Below, piece by piece: positions 27,018-34,980 of a stretch of DNA of 64,000 bases. Positions within the stretch are counted from its first letter, which is position 1, and every line of letters begins with the position of its first letter. Under the pieces are notes generated by a model. It did no database searches. It had not been told where the DNA came from and saw only the letters and a list, made by a program, of their open reading frames with translations. This stretch comes from Bacteroidota bacterium (lineage in GTDB: Bacteria > Bacteroidota > Bacteroidia > Bacteroidales > JAAUTT01), in contig JAEYWD010000115.1 of the NCBI GenBank assembly GCA_023429135.1, positions 1 to 64,000 on the forward strand, read 5' to 3'. The position numbers and the translations under genes were made by a program.

Positions 27018-28067
27018 ATGGCAAAAATTAATTTTGGAGGAATGGAAGAAAACGTAATGACACGTGAAGAATTTCCTCTCTCCAAAGCTCAGGAAGTACT
27101 AAAAAATGAAACAGTTGCAGTAATTGGTTACGGAGTTCAGGGACCCGGACAGGCACTAAACCTCCGCGACAATGGAATCAATGTTATTGTTGGACAACGT
27201 CGTCCTTCCAAAACATGGGATAAGGCTGTTGCCGATGGTTTTGTGCCCGGTAAAACCTTGTTCGACATTGAAGAAGCTTGCGAAAAAGCTACCGTTATAT
27301 GCTATCTTTTATCAGATGCAGCCCAGATTGCACAATGGCCTACCGTTAAAAAACATCTGACACCAGGCAAGGCGCTGTACTTTTCTCATGGTTTTGGTAT
27401 TACCTATAAAGAAAGAACCGGAATTGTTCCTCCTGCTGATGTAGACGTAATTCTTGTTGCTCCTAAAGGTTCGGGAACATCGTTACGCCGCCTTTTTGTG
27501 GAAGGTAAAGGTTTGAACTCGAGCTATGCCATTTTCCAGGATGCTACCGGAAAAGCTAAAGATCGTGTTATCGCTTTGGGTATTGCTGTTGGCTCGGGCT
27601 ATTTGTTCGAAACTAACTTCAAGAAAGAAGTATATAGCGACTTAACCGGCGAACGTGGTACTTTGATGGGTTGTATCCAGGGTATTTTTGCTGCACAATA
27701 CGAAGTACTCCGTGCCAATGGCCATACTCCATCCGAAGCTTTCAACGAAACCGTTGAAGAATTAACCCAAAGCTTAATGCCGCTGGTTGCCGAAAATGGG
27801 ATGGACTGGATGTATGCTAATTGTTCCACAACTGCTCAGCGTGGTGCGTTGGACTGGTATCCTAAGTTCCGCGATGCTGTGAAGCCTGTATTTGAGCAAC
27901 TTTATAAGAGCGTTGCTGCCGGTGAAGAAGCTCAGCGTTCCATCGACTCGAACAGTCAGCCCGATTACCGCGTAAAACTCGAAGAAGAACTTCGTCAGCT
28001 CCGCGAATCTGAAATGTGGCAGGCAGGTAAAACAGTTCGTTCGTTACGTCCTGAAAGAAATAAGTAA
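27018..28067 (+). CDS. ilvC: Ketol-acid reductoisomerase (NADP-type)
   Basis: It isomerises and reduces acetolactate in Ile/Val synthesis. The nucleotide motif is VIGYGVQGPGQALNLRDNG, with QRRPSKTW in the loop that sets NADPH preference. The metal site region is SDLTGERGTLMGCIQGIFAA, and the C-terminal EELTQSLMPL and CSTTAQRGALDW blocks are present. 349 residues is close to the usual size. It is the last gene of the operon and is followed by a terminator. Confidence 0.96.
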   Translation: MAKINFGGMEENVMTREEFPLSKAQEVLKNETVAVIGYGVQGPGQALNLRDNGINVIVGQRRPSKTWDKAVADGFVPGKTLFDIEEACEKATVICYLLSDAAQIAQWPTVKKHLTPGKALYFSHGFGITYKERTGIVPPADVDVILVAPKGSGTSLRRLFVEGKGLNSSYAIFQDATGKAKDRVIALGIAVGSGYLFETNFKKEVYSDLTGERGTLMGCIQGIFAAQYEVLRANGHTPSEAFNETVEELTQSLMPLVAENGMDWMYANCSTTAQRGALDWYPKFRDAVKPVFEQLYKSVAAGEEAQRSIDSNSQPDYRVKLEEELRQLRESEMWQAGKTVRSLRPERNK

Positions 28068-28112
28068 ATCATTACGAGTTAAGTTACTCAACTTAACTTC
28101 TTAAAAGTTATA

Positions 28113-28146
28113 AAAACGGTAGGGCATTGCTCTGCCGTTTTCTTTT
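28113..28146 (+). terminator. Terminator of the ilv operon
   Basis: AAAACGGTAG pairs with CTGCCGTTTT (one G-T pair) around GGGCATTGCT, followed by CTTTT. Confidence 0.75.
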
Positions 28147-28177
28147 ATTAATACCTTTGGATGCAAACACGAACGTT

Positions 28178-29623
28178 ATGGTAAGTTCAAAAGTTAAATC
28201 CTTTTCTACAAGCTTATTGGTTGTTATTATTTCGGGACTTTTGTGGTATTTCTCCAATGGCCTGAATGGTCAGTTTTGGTATTTATTGTGGATTGCCCCT
28301 GTTCCCGTTTTAATTTTTTCCTTTAAGGCTTCAGCAAAAAATGCATTTTTTATTTCTTTCATCGCATATCTTATTGGCAGACTTAGCTGGTTTTCTTACC
28401 TGGTTACTGTAGCTACACTGGTACCCGCTGTAGTATTTACGATAATGCTTTCGCTTATTTTTGCTCTTATTGTTTTGCTTTCCCGATCGACAGTTAAAAA
28501 ACTTCCGTCGTGGATTTCGGTCATTGCTTTTCCTGTTTATTTTACTGTGTTCGAGTTCCTTCTCTTTCTTTTTTCACCTGATGGAACTGCGGCCAGTATT
28601 GCGTACTCTCAGTCCGATGTTCTGGCAGTGATACAAATTGCTTCAATAACGGGAGTATTAGGAATTACGTTTCTCATTACCTTATTTCCTTCGTTTGTAG
28701 CCTTATGTTGGATGAATTTTAATAGCAGAAAAAATTTAGTTTTAATTTTCTCTTTCAGTGGCATTTTAATTATCTCAGTACTTGTTTTTGGAATCATAAG
28801 GGTAAGCTCCACTGAAAAATGCCTATCAGTAAAAGTTGGCCTGGTTGTGCTTGAAGAAAGCAATCATACAATCTCAAAAAACTTTAACCAGAAAAAAGAG
28901 AAAGAAACAGTTAACCTGTATGTCGAAGAAATCTCAAATTTGACAGAACAGGGAGCTGAAATTGTTGTCTTGCCTGAAAGAGCTTTTAATATGAATAAGG
29001 AGTTGCAAAAGGAGTTTACCGGTAAATTCACACCGGTTGCTAAAAATGGTAATGCTCTCCTGATAGCAGGTTACACCAACTATACAGGCGAAAACGACCG
29101 CAATTCGGCACTTGTAATTGATAGTCAAGGGAATGTTTTGGCTAATTACGATAAAAACCATCTTGTGACAGGACTGGAAAGACAATTTATGCCAGGCAAA
29201 GGAGCGTCTGTCATTTTAAGTGATCAGTTTAAATTGGGAACGGCCATTTGTAAAGATCTTGATTTCCCTGATTTTATAAGAGATTATGGTAAGGCCGGTG
29301 TTAACCTTGTATGTGTTCCCGCCTGGGATTTTGAAGTGGATGCCTGGCTTCATTCCCGAATGGCAATTTTACGAGGTGTGGAAAATGGTTTTTCGGAGAT
29401 AAGAGCTGCCCGACAAGGCTTTCTGACAATTAGCGATTGTTATGGCAGAGTTTTACATAAGGCTGATTGTTCTGGTGGAAATAAATCTTCCCTTATTGGT
29501 ACAATTAAACTCCAACGTAAGAATACAATTTTTACCCATTATGGGAATTGGTTTGGGTATTTAAACTTGGTTTTAGCCCTGGCATTAATTATTGGCACCA
29601 TAATTAGGAAGAAAGAAGCGTAA
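28178..29623 (+). CDS. Apolipoprotein N-acyltransferase-like membrane protein
   Basis: About 481 residues from ATG 28178. The N-terminal ~210 residues hold six or more membrane segments and the C-terminal part is a nitrilase-type domain. Its catalytic triad is recognisable: Glu in VVLPERAFN, Lys near NYDKNHLVTGLERQFMPG, and Cys in LGTAICKDLDFPDF. Lnt adds the third acyl chain to lipoproteins. The core CDMNFP-like sequence here is KDLDFP, so true Lnt or a relative are both possible. tadA follows after 3 bases. Confidence 0.82.
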   Translation: MVSSKVKSFSTSLLVVIISGLLWYFSNGLNGQFWYLLWIAPVPVLIFSFKASAKNAFFISFIAYLIGRLSWFSYLVTVATLVPAVVFTIMLSLIFALIVLLSRSTVKKLPSWISVIAFPVYFTVFEFLLFLFSPDGTAASIAYSQSDVLAVIQIASITGVLGITFLITLFPSFVALCWMNFNSRKNLVLIFSFSGILIISVLVFGIIRVSSTEKCLSVKVGLVVLEESNHTISKNFNQKKEKETVNLYVEEISNLTEQGAEIVVLPERAFNMNKELQKEFTGKFTPVAKNGNALLIAGYTNYTGENDRNSALVIDSQGNVLANYDKNHLVTGLERQFMPGKGASVILSDQFKLGTAICKDLDFPDFIRDYGKAGVNLVCVPAWDFEVDAWLHSRMAILRGVENGFSEIRAARQGFLTISDCYGRVLHKADCSGGNKSSLIGTIKLQRKNTIFTHYGNWFGYLNLVLALALIIGTIIRKKEA

Positions 29624-29626
29624 ATC

Positions 29627-30064
29627 ATGATTTTAAACGACGAATATTTTATGAAAGCTGCCATTAAAGAAGCGCAGCAGGCATTGGATAAAGATGAAGT
29701 ACCTATTGGTGCGGTTATCGTTTGTCAGAATCAGATTATTTCACGTGCTCATAACCTTACCGAGACTCTAAACGATGTTACAGCTCATGCTGAAATGCAG
29801 GCAATCACTGCAGCAGCGAATTATATTGGCGGAAAGTATCTCACCGGCTGTACTTTGTATGTTACTGTTGAGCCTTGTCCGATGTGTGCCGGAGCTTTAT
29901 ACTGGGCTCAGATTGATAAAATTGTATACGGAATTCGCGACGAAAAACGCGGATATAGTACCATTTCTTCGAAATTTCTTCATCCCAAAACCAGCTTAGT
30001 TTCTGGAGTTTGTGAAACAGAAATCCTCCAGATGATGAAGAGTTTCTTTATGAGCAAAAGATAA
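29627..30064 (+). CDS. tadA: tRNA-specific adenosine deaminase / nucleoside deaminase
   Basis: 145 residues. The zinc-site motifs are AHAEMQAI (His54, proton-shuttle Glu56) and EPCPMCAGAL (Cys84, Cys87). TadA deaminates A34 to inosine in tRNA-Arg. The sequence also fits a guanine-deaminase-like relative, but DEVPIGAV and the ALYWAQIDKIVYG context favour TadA. It overlaps nothing and lies 3 bases after the Lnt-like gene. Confidence 0.85.
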   Translation: MILNDEYFMKAAIKEAQQALDKDEVPIGAVIVCQNQIISRAHNLTETLNDVTAHAEMQAITAAANYIGGKYLTGCTLYVTVEPCPMCAGALYWAQIDKIVYGIRDEKRGYSTISSKFLHPKTSLVSGVCETEILQMMKSFFMSKR

Positions 30065-30106
30065 TCAACGATTTATCGGTTTTTTTCAAAAAAGTTTTTC
30101 AAAAAA

Positions 30107-30161
30107 TTGACTTTACTATATTGGTATGGTATATTTGTACTATATAAATAATACAATATAC
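30107..30161 (+). promoter_or_regulatory. Promoter and palindromic operator of the gntR-slipin operon
   Basis: TTG (30107-30109), 20 bases, then TATATTTG (30130-30137) form a phylum-type promoter. Over it and just downstream lie GTATATTTGTAC (30129-30140) and TACAATATAC (30152-30161), inverted near-copies ~11 bases apart. An AT-rich palindrome of this size fits autorepression by the GntR protein encoded 11 bases downstream. Confidence 0.6.
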
Positions 30162-30171
30162 TAATACAACA

Positions 30172-30552
30172 ATGATTAAATTTGTACTCGATCCAAAAGC
30201 CGGCACTCCGTTTTACCGACAAATTGTGGATCAGATAAAATTTGGAATTGCCTCGGGCAAACTCGCTGTAGGAGAACAGTTGCCTACGGTGCGATCGCTG
30301 GCAGTAGAGTTGAAGGTTAACCTCAATACTGTAGCTAAAGCCTATAAAGAGCTGGAAATTCAAAGCATTCTCGAAACTTATCAGGGAACTGGCACTTTTA
30401 TCAATAAAAGTGAAATCAATCTCTCCGATAAGGAAAGGAACTCAAAACTTCAGGATATATGCCGGGAGTTTATGACCATAGCTTTTAACTATGGATTTAC
30501 AATTGATGATATGATTCATGAACTTCAAAACCAAAAAAGCAATGAGCACTAA
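30172..30552 (+). CDS. GntR-family (YtrA-like) repressor
   Basis: 126 residues: a winged helix-turn-helix (FYRQIVDQIKFGIASGKLAV, then GEQLPTVRSLAVELKVN and NTVAKAYKELE) followed by a short C-terminal helix with no effector domain, which is the YtrA subfamily form. YtrA-type regulators usually control adjacent transport or membrane genes. Its stop overlaps the slipin start by 11 bases (ATG at 30542), so the two are translationally coupled. Confidence 0.88.
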   Translation: MIKFVLDPKAGTPFYRQIVDQIKFGIASGKLAVGEQLPTVRSLAVELKVNLNTVAKAYKELEIQSILETYQGTGTFINKSEINLSDKERNSKLQDICREFMTIAFNYGFTIDDMIHELQNQKSNEH

Positions 30553-31420
30553 CATTATTACAAAAAATTACCTGAATGCGGTTTCTGTCACTGTTTTGAT
30601 TCTTCTAATGGCATTGAATGGAATTCTTATGTATTTTAAATTCGTGTCGCCTCTGATTTTCGGTATTGGCATGGTATTGTCTCTTTTTATTGCGTTTTCT
30701 ATTCAGATTGCTGATCAATGGGAAAAAGCTGTTGTGCTTCGTTTAGGTAAGTATAGCGGATTAAAAGGCCCGGGAATTTTTATGATAGTTCCTATTATTG
30801 ATCAGGTAATAAACTATATCGATCAGCGTATACGGGTGACCGATTTCAGAGCGGAGCAAGCGCTTACTAAGGACACTGTTCCTGTTAATGTAATTGCCGT
30901 TCTGTACTGGACAGTGTGGGATGTTGAAAAAGCTGCGCTTGAGGTTCAGGAGTATCAGGATGCTATTGAAAATATGGCTCAAACGGGTTTGCGGGATATT
31001 ATTGGGAAGCATGAACTCGCAGAATTACTTCAAGATAGAGAGAAAATTGCCAATGCACTGCAGTTAGTGCTCGACGAACATACAACTCCCTGGGGAATTA
31101 CATGCCAAAACGTGGGAATAAAGGAAATTACCATACCCCAGGCATTGGCCGATGCAATGAGTCGCCAGGCCCAGGCCGAACGAGAAAGAAAAGCCCGCGT
31201 AATACTTGGTACGGCCGAAACAGAAATAGCCGAAAAGTTCGCCAAAGCCAGCGAAGAATATATCAATAACCCTGTTGCGCTGCAACTCAGAGCTATGAAC
31301 CTTATTGGCGAAGGCCTCAAGGAAAAGGGTTCCATGATTGTTGTTCCAAGTTCAGCTTTAGATTCGATGAATCTTGGAGTTATTGGAGGCCTTGCTTCCC
31401 TTAAGCAAAAATTAGAGTAA
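30542..31420 (+). CDS. Slipin / stomatin-like SPFH-domain membrane protein
   Basis: About 292 residues from ATG 30542. Two N-terminal membrane segments (about 12-60) precede an SPFH/band-7 domain: EKAVVLRLGKYSGLKGPGIF, YIDQRIRVTDFRAEQALTKD, VNVIAVLYWTVWDVEKAAL, and a long helix rich in Ala/Glu (QAQAERERKARVILGTAETE). Such proteins organise membrane microdomains or regulate proteases. The partner NfeD-like protein is not adjacent. Confidence 0.88.
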   Translation: MSTNIITKNYLNAVSVTVLILLMALNGILMYFKFVSPLIFGIGMVLSLFIAFSIQIADQWEKAVVLRLGKYSGLKGPGIFMIVPIIDQVINYIDQRIRVTDFRAEQALTKDTVPVNVIAVLYWTVWDVEKAALEVQEYQDAIENMAQTGLRDIIGKHELAELLQDREKIANALQLVLDEHTTPWGITCQNVGIKEITIPQALADAMSRQAQAERERKARVILGTAETEIAEKFAKASEEYINNPVALQLRAMNLIGEGLKEKGSMIVVPSSALDSMNLGVIGGLASLKQKLE

Positions 31421-31440
31421 ACATTTTTTTCATTACTTAC

Positions 31441-31468
31441 AGAGGGTTCTTTCGGGAACCCTCTTTTT
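31441..31468 (+). terminator. Terminator of the gntR-slipin operon
   Basis: AGAGGGTTC (31441-31449) pairs with GAACCCTCT (31456-31464), a perfect 9-bp stem with a 6-base loop followed by TTTT. Confidence 0.88.
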
Positions 31469-31543
31469 AATTTTCAATTGATAATATGTATGACATCCTA
31501 TTTATTTTTTATATTTACAGGAATCATCAACTACTTAATTATC

Positions 31544-32374
31544 ATGAAAAAGTTTATGCTTTTAACCTTTTTGGCATTATTGAATCAAATAGGGCCGACC
31601 TTCGGGCAAAAAGCCTATAAATCCGGACAAAAAGACTGGAAACTTATCTGGAAGGACGACTTCAATGGAAGCAAACTCAACACTTCCAAATGGAATATTT
31701 TAACGCGTGAAACGAGTAAACACGGCGAGCTTCAGTTTTATATCCCGGAAGAGGTGTACCTTAAAAACGGAAATCTGGTGATTCGTACCACAAAGCAGGA
31801 TTTTGGATCTATGCATTATACAAGCGGCCGGCTTGACACAAAGGATAAACTTGCAATTACATACGGTCGTTTTGAAATCCGGGGGAAATTACCTGTCGGA
31901 CAAGGGATTTGGCCCGCATACTGGCTTTATCCTCAAAATCGCGACTGGCAGATGGAATATACCATGACCGAAGCCGTTGCTAACGGAAAGGAAAGCTCCA
32001 TCCCCGAATTCCGTCCCTGGTATACCGAAATTGACATTATGGAATTTCTTGGTCATCAACCGCGAATCTTTTACGGCACTTTTCACTATTATTCCTTTCA
32101 GGGCGTGAAAAAAGTATCAACCATCACTTATAATACGGAAACCTCTTTGGCCGATGATTTTCATACTTATGTGCTGGAATGGGAACCCGATGCAATTCGT
32201 TGGTATCTCGATGGGAAGCTAATTCATACTGCAATGGAAGGAGTTCCTCATGCACCTCACTATTTAATTCTGAATACGGCAGTGGGTGGCTCCTGGCCCG
32301 GAAATCCCGATTCAACAACAGTTTTTCCTCAACTTCATGAAATTGATTACGTGAAAGTGTATCAGCGAAAATAG
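31544..32374 (+). CDS. Exported glycoside hydrolase family 16 protein
   Basis: 276 residues from ATG 31544 with a signal peptide ending near GPTFGQ. The GH16 catalytic block is TEIDIMEFLG (nucleophile-type Glu162, acid/base Glu167). The following strands HTYVLEWEPDAIRWYLDGKL and YLILNTAVGGSWPGNP are family hallmarks. Substrates of this type are laminarin or other beta-1,3/1,4-glucans; which one is not readable. It ends with the fold, with no sorting domain. A second GH16 gene is at 39070-39864. Confidence 0.88.
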   Translation: MKKFMLLTFLALLNQIGPTFGQKAYKSGQKDWKLIWKDDFNGSKLNTSKWNILTRETSKHGELQFYIPEEVYLKNGNLVIRTTKQDFGSMHYTSGRLDTKDKLAITYGRFEIRGKLPVGQGIWPAYWLYPQNRDWQMEYTMTEAVANGKESSIPEFRPWYTEIDIMEFLGHQPRIFYGTFHYYSFQGVKKVSTITYNTETSLADDFHTYVLEWEPDAIRWYLDGKLIHTAMEGVPHAPHYLILNTAVGGSWPGNPDSTTVFPQLHEIDYVKVYQRK

Positions 32375-32376
32375 CT

Positions 32377-32384
32377 TATCTTTG
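32377..32384 (+). promoter_or_regulatory. -7 element before the YiiX-like gene
   Basis: TATCTTTG matches TAnnTTTG and lies 24 bases upstream of the TTG start at 32408. Confidence 0.45.
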
Positions 32385-32407
32385 AAGATGAACTAAATTT
32401 TCAATCT

Positions 32408-33043
32408 TTGAGGAAAGGCTTAACTTTTACTTTCATACTCATAATTGTTGCTGGTTTATTAGTCTTTTTAAAAGCGAAAAATGCGGCAGCATTTTCTTCT
32501 TTATTGAAAAGTGGCGATATTATTTTCCAGACCTCAAGATCCACGCAGAGCAAAGCGGTACAACTGGCTACGCGCTCGGAATACAGCCATATGGGTATTG
32601 TTTACATTAAAAATGATGAAGTTTTTGTGTATGAAGCAGTGCAACCGGTAAAACTGACCCCATTGATGCAATGGATTAAACGGGGAGAGAAACAAAAATT
32701 TGTTGTAAAGCGGTTGAAAAATGCCGATAAAGTTCTAACTTCAGCTAACCTTGCGAAAATGCAACAAGTTGGCGAAAAATATTTGGGAAAAGATTACGAT
32801 CTCTTTTTTGAATGGTCGGACAAGCGGATTTATTGCTCCGAATTGGTGTGGAAAATCTATAAAGAGGCTCTGGATATCGAGGTTGGTAAGGTGCAGACTT
32901 TGAAGGATTTTGATTTGTCGAACGTGGTTGTTAAAGCTAAGCTGAAGGAACGGTATGGAGACTCAATTCCTCTTGAAGAACCGGTGATTTCACCTGAGAT
33001 TATGTTTGATTCGGATAAACTCAAAACTGTGTTTAAAAATTAA
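32408..33043 (+). CDS. YiiX/YebB-like permuted papain-fold protein
   Basis: 211 residues. One hydrophobic N-terminal segment (about 4-22) precedes the domain with LKSGDIIFQTSRSTQSKAV, a His in EYSHMGIVYI and a Cys in RIYCSELVWKIY. These are the permuted NlpC/P60 (C92-like) catalytic pattern. It likely cuts an amide or ester bond in the envelope. The only start that keeps the membrane segment is TTG at 32408, supported by a TATCTTTG promoter element 24 bases upstream; no in-frame ATG exists nearby. Confidence 0.7.
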   Translation: MRKGLTFTFILIIVAGLLVFLKAKNAAAFSSLLKSGDIIFQTSRSTQSKAVQLATRSEYSHMGIVYIKNDEVFVYEAVQPVKLTPLMQWIKRGEKQKFVVKRLKNADKVLTSANLAKMQQVGEKYLGKDYDLFFEWSDKRIYCSELVWKIYKEALDIEVGKVQTLKDFDLSNVVVKAKLKERYGDSIPLEEPVISPEIMFDSDKLKTVFKN

Positions 33044-33053
33044 ATTCATCAAT

Positions 33054-33500
33054 ATGCAAAATCAACAGATTACAGAAACCGTCAGCCGGCTTTTTATTGC
33101 TGTGGACCAAAGAAACTGGGATGAAGTGAAAATTATTTTTAATTCATCCGTTTTACTCGATTACACCTCCATGGCAGGAGGCGAGCCGGCAACGCTCGCC
33201 GCCGAGCAAATAATTAATTCATGGAAAGGGCTTTTGCCTGGTTTTGATGCTACCCATCACCAATTGGGGAATTTTCTTGTTAAGTCTGATAACAAAAGGG
33301 CCAGCGTTTTTTGCTATGGTACAGCTACTCATTTTCTTAAAAACGAAACAGGCAATAATGTGTGGACAGTTGTAGGGTCATACGATCTGGAACTTTTTGA
33401 ACAGGAAGGCGTCTGGAAGGTTGAGAAGATGAAATTCAATTTCAAATACATGGATGGCAATAGTGATCTTCCAACTTTAGCACAGAATAAACTCAAATAA
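33054..33500 (+). CDS. NTF2-like (SnoaL-type) protein
   Basis: About 148 residues from ATG 33054. The cone-like NTF2 fold is indicated by ETVSRLFIAVDQRNWDEV, LLDYTSMAGGEPATL, TAEQ-like WKGLLPGFDATHH, and a C-terminal WKVEKMKFNF. It is close to SnoaL-like proteins of unknown substrate. It lies 10 bases after the YiiX-like gene and 4 before the Crp/Fnr gene, a tight run that suggests one operon. Confidence 0.72.
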   Translation: MQNQQITETVSRLFIAVDQRNWDEVKIIFNSSVLLDYTSMAGGEPATLAAEQIINSWKGLLPGFDATHHQLGNFLVKSDNKRASVFCYGTATHFLKNETGNNVWTVVGSYDLELFEQEGVWKVEKMKFNFKYMDGNSDLPTLAQNKLK

Positions 33501-33504
33501 GATT

Positions 33505-34077
33505 ATGTACAATTCTGTTTTCGAGGTTTTTTCTGGTTTTATTCAGCTCCGGAATGATGATGTGCCTTTTGTTAAATCACTTTTCAAACCCATTTCGGTA
33601 AAAAAGGACACTGTTTTGGTTGCTTCGGGCGATTATTCAGATGCTGCATACTTTGTCAATAGCGGGTATCTGCGTTACTTCAAGCACATGGAAAGCGGCG
33701 AGGAACAAACTATACATCTTTTTTCACCGGGAGAATTTGCTGCTTCGTTCCTGAGCTTTGTCGAAGGAACCAAATCGGAAGAGGTGCTGCATGCCGTAAC
33801 CGATGCTGAGTTACTTGTTATCCTTAAATCGGATCTCGAAAAGCTATATGAGTCTGAACCCAAATGGCAGATGTTCGGACGCAAACTCATGGAATATCTT
33901 CTTATCGGAAAAGAAAAGCGGATAATAGACCTGATATCTCTCTCAGCCCAGGAAAGGTATCTGAAACTTATAGAAAACAATCCTAAATTATTGCAAAATG
34001 TGCCGGTACAATATCTGGCATCGTTTATCGGCATTAAACCTGAGTCGCTCAGCCGGATACGCAAACAGATTTCCTAA
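33505..34077 (+). CDS. Crp/Fnr-family transcriptional regulator
   Basis: 190 residues: a cyclic-nucleotide-binding-type beta-barrel (DTVLVASGDYSDAAYFVNSG, then EQTIHLFSPGEFAASFLSF), a dimer helix, and a C-terminal helix-turn-helix (VPVQYLASFIGIKPESLSRI). No CxxC or Fnr-type cysteine cluster is present, so it is not an O2 sensor of the FNR type. It follows the NTF2-like gene by 4 bases. Confidence 0.85.
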   Translation: MYNSVFEVFSGFIQLRNDDVPFVKSLFKPISVKKDTVLVASGDYSDAAYFVNSGYLRYFKHMESGEEQTIHLFSPGEFAASFLSFVEGTKSEEVLHAVTDAELLVILKSDLEKLYESEPKWQMFGRKLMEYLLIGKEKRIIDLISLSAQERYLKLIENNPKLLQNVPVQYLASFIGIKPESLSRIRKQIS

Positions 34078-34110
34078 CATTTGTTAACTGCTCACGCAAA
34101 AGATGATATG

Positions 34111-34118
34111 TAATTTTG
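34111..34118 (+). promoter_or_regulatory. -7 element before the SDR gene
   Basis: TAATTTTG matches TAnnTTTG and is 25 bases upstream of ATG 34143. Confidence 0.5.
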
Positions 34119-34142
34119 CCTCAAAACAAATTTACATATATT

Positions 34143-34916
34143 ATGGAAACAGCATTCATTACAGGTGCAAGTGAAGGAATAGGATACGAATTTGCACGTT
34201 TATTTTCTCAAAAAGGAGTTAACCTAATTCTGGTTGCCCGGAACGAATCAAAGTTAAAGACTATTTCAAAGGAATTATCCACCAATGGTAGTAAGGTAGA
34301 GTATTACGCAAAAGATCTTAGTGTTATCAGTAATGCCGAATTCATTTATGAAGATATCAAAAGCCGCAGGCTGAAGATTGATTACGTGATTAACAATGCC
34401 GGATTTGGCATTAATGGTGAGTATACCGATATCGCCTGGGGAAAGGAGCTTGAAATGTTTAATCTGAACATGTTAACCCTGGCTTATTTTACAAAGGTTT
34501 TTGCAAAAGAAATGAAGGCCAGTAATTATGGCCGCATTTTGAATGTGGGTTCAACGGGAGCCTTTCAGGCAGGTCCTTATATGGCTGGTTACTGTGCAAC
34601 AAAAGCTTTTGTCCTGAGTTTGTCGGAAGCTGTAAATTACGAACTGCGTGGCACAAATGTCAAAGTAAGTACTTTATGTCCTGGTGTTACCGATTCAAAG
34701 TTTCATGCGGTCGCCAATACTGAGAAAACAATGATGTCAAAATTTCTTTCGCATGCAACACCTCAGGAAGTGGCTTTATATGGTTATAAGTTGATGATGA
34801 AAAGCAAGCCGTTAGGCATTCAGGGAGTGGCGAATAAAGTCATGATAATGTCGAACCGTTTTGCAACCCGCAGAATGATAACCGCAATCGCAGGTAAATT
34901 GCTGAAGACTTCCTGA
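34143..34916 (+). CDS. Short-chain dehydrogenase/reductase
   Basis: 257 residues from ATG 34143. The Rossmann motif is TAFITGASEGIGYEFARLF (TGxxxGxG), followed by NNAGFG, the catalytic Ser in LNVGSTGAFQ, and YCATK (YxxxK). The C-terminal region is that of the DltE/YqjQ-type short-chain enzymes of unknown substrate. An upstream ATG-less extension at 34116 overlaps the promoter and is rejected. Confidence 0.9.
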   Translation: METAFITGASEGIGYEFARLFSQKGVNLILVARNESKLKTISKELSTNGSKVEYYAKDLSVISNAEFIYEDIKSRRLKIDYVINNAGFGINGEYTDIAWGKELEMFNLNMLTLAYFTKVFAKEMKASNYGRILNVGSTGAFQAGPYMAGYCATKAFVLSLSEAVNYELRGTNVKVSTLCPGVTDSKFHAVANTEKTMMSKFLSHATPQEVALYGYKLMMKSKPLGIQGVANKVMIMSNRFATRRMITAIAGKLLKTS

Positions 34917-34980
34917 TCGCGATTTCAACATATTTTTTGTTGACCTGTTATATTTATCAGGCTAACAAATATGTAAATTC

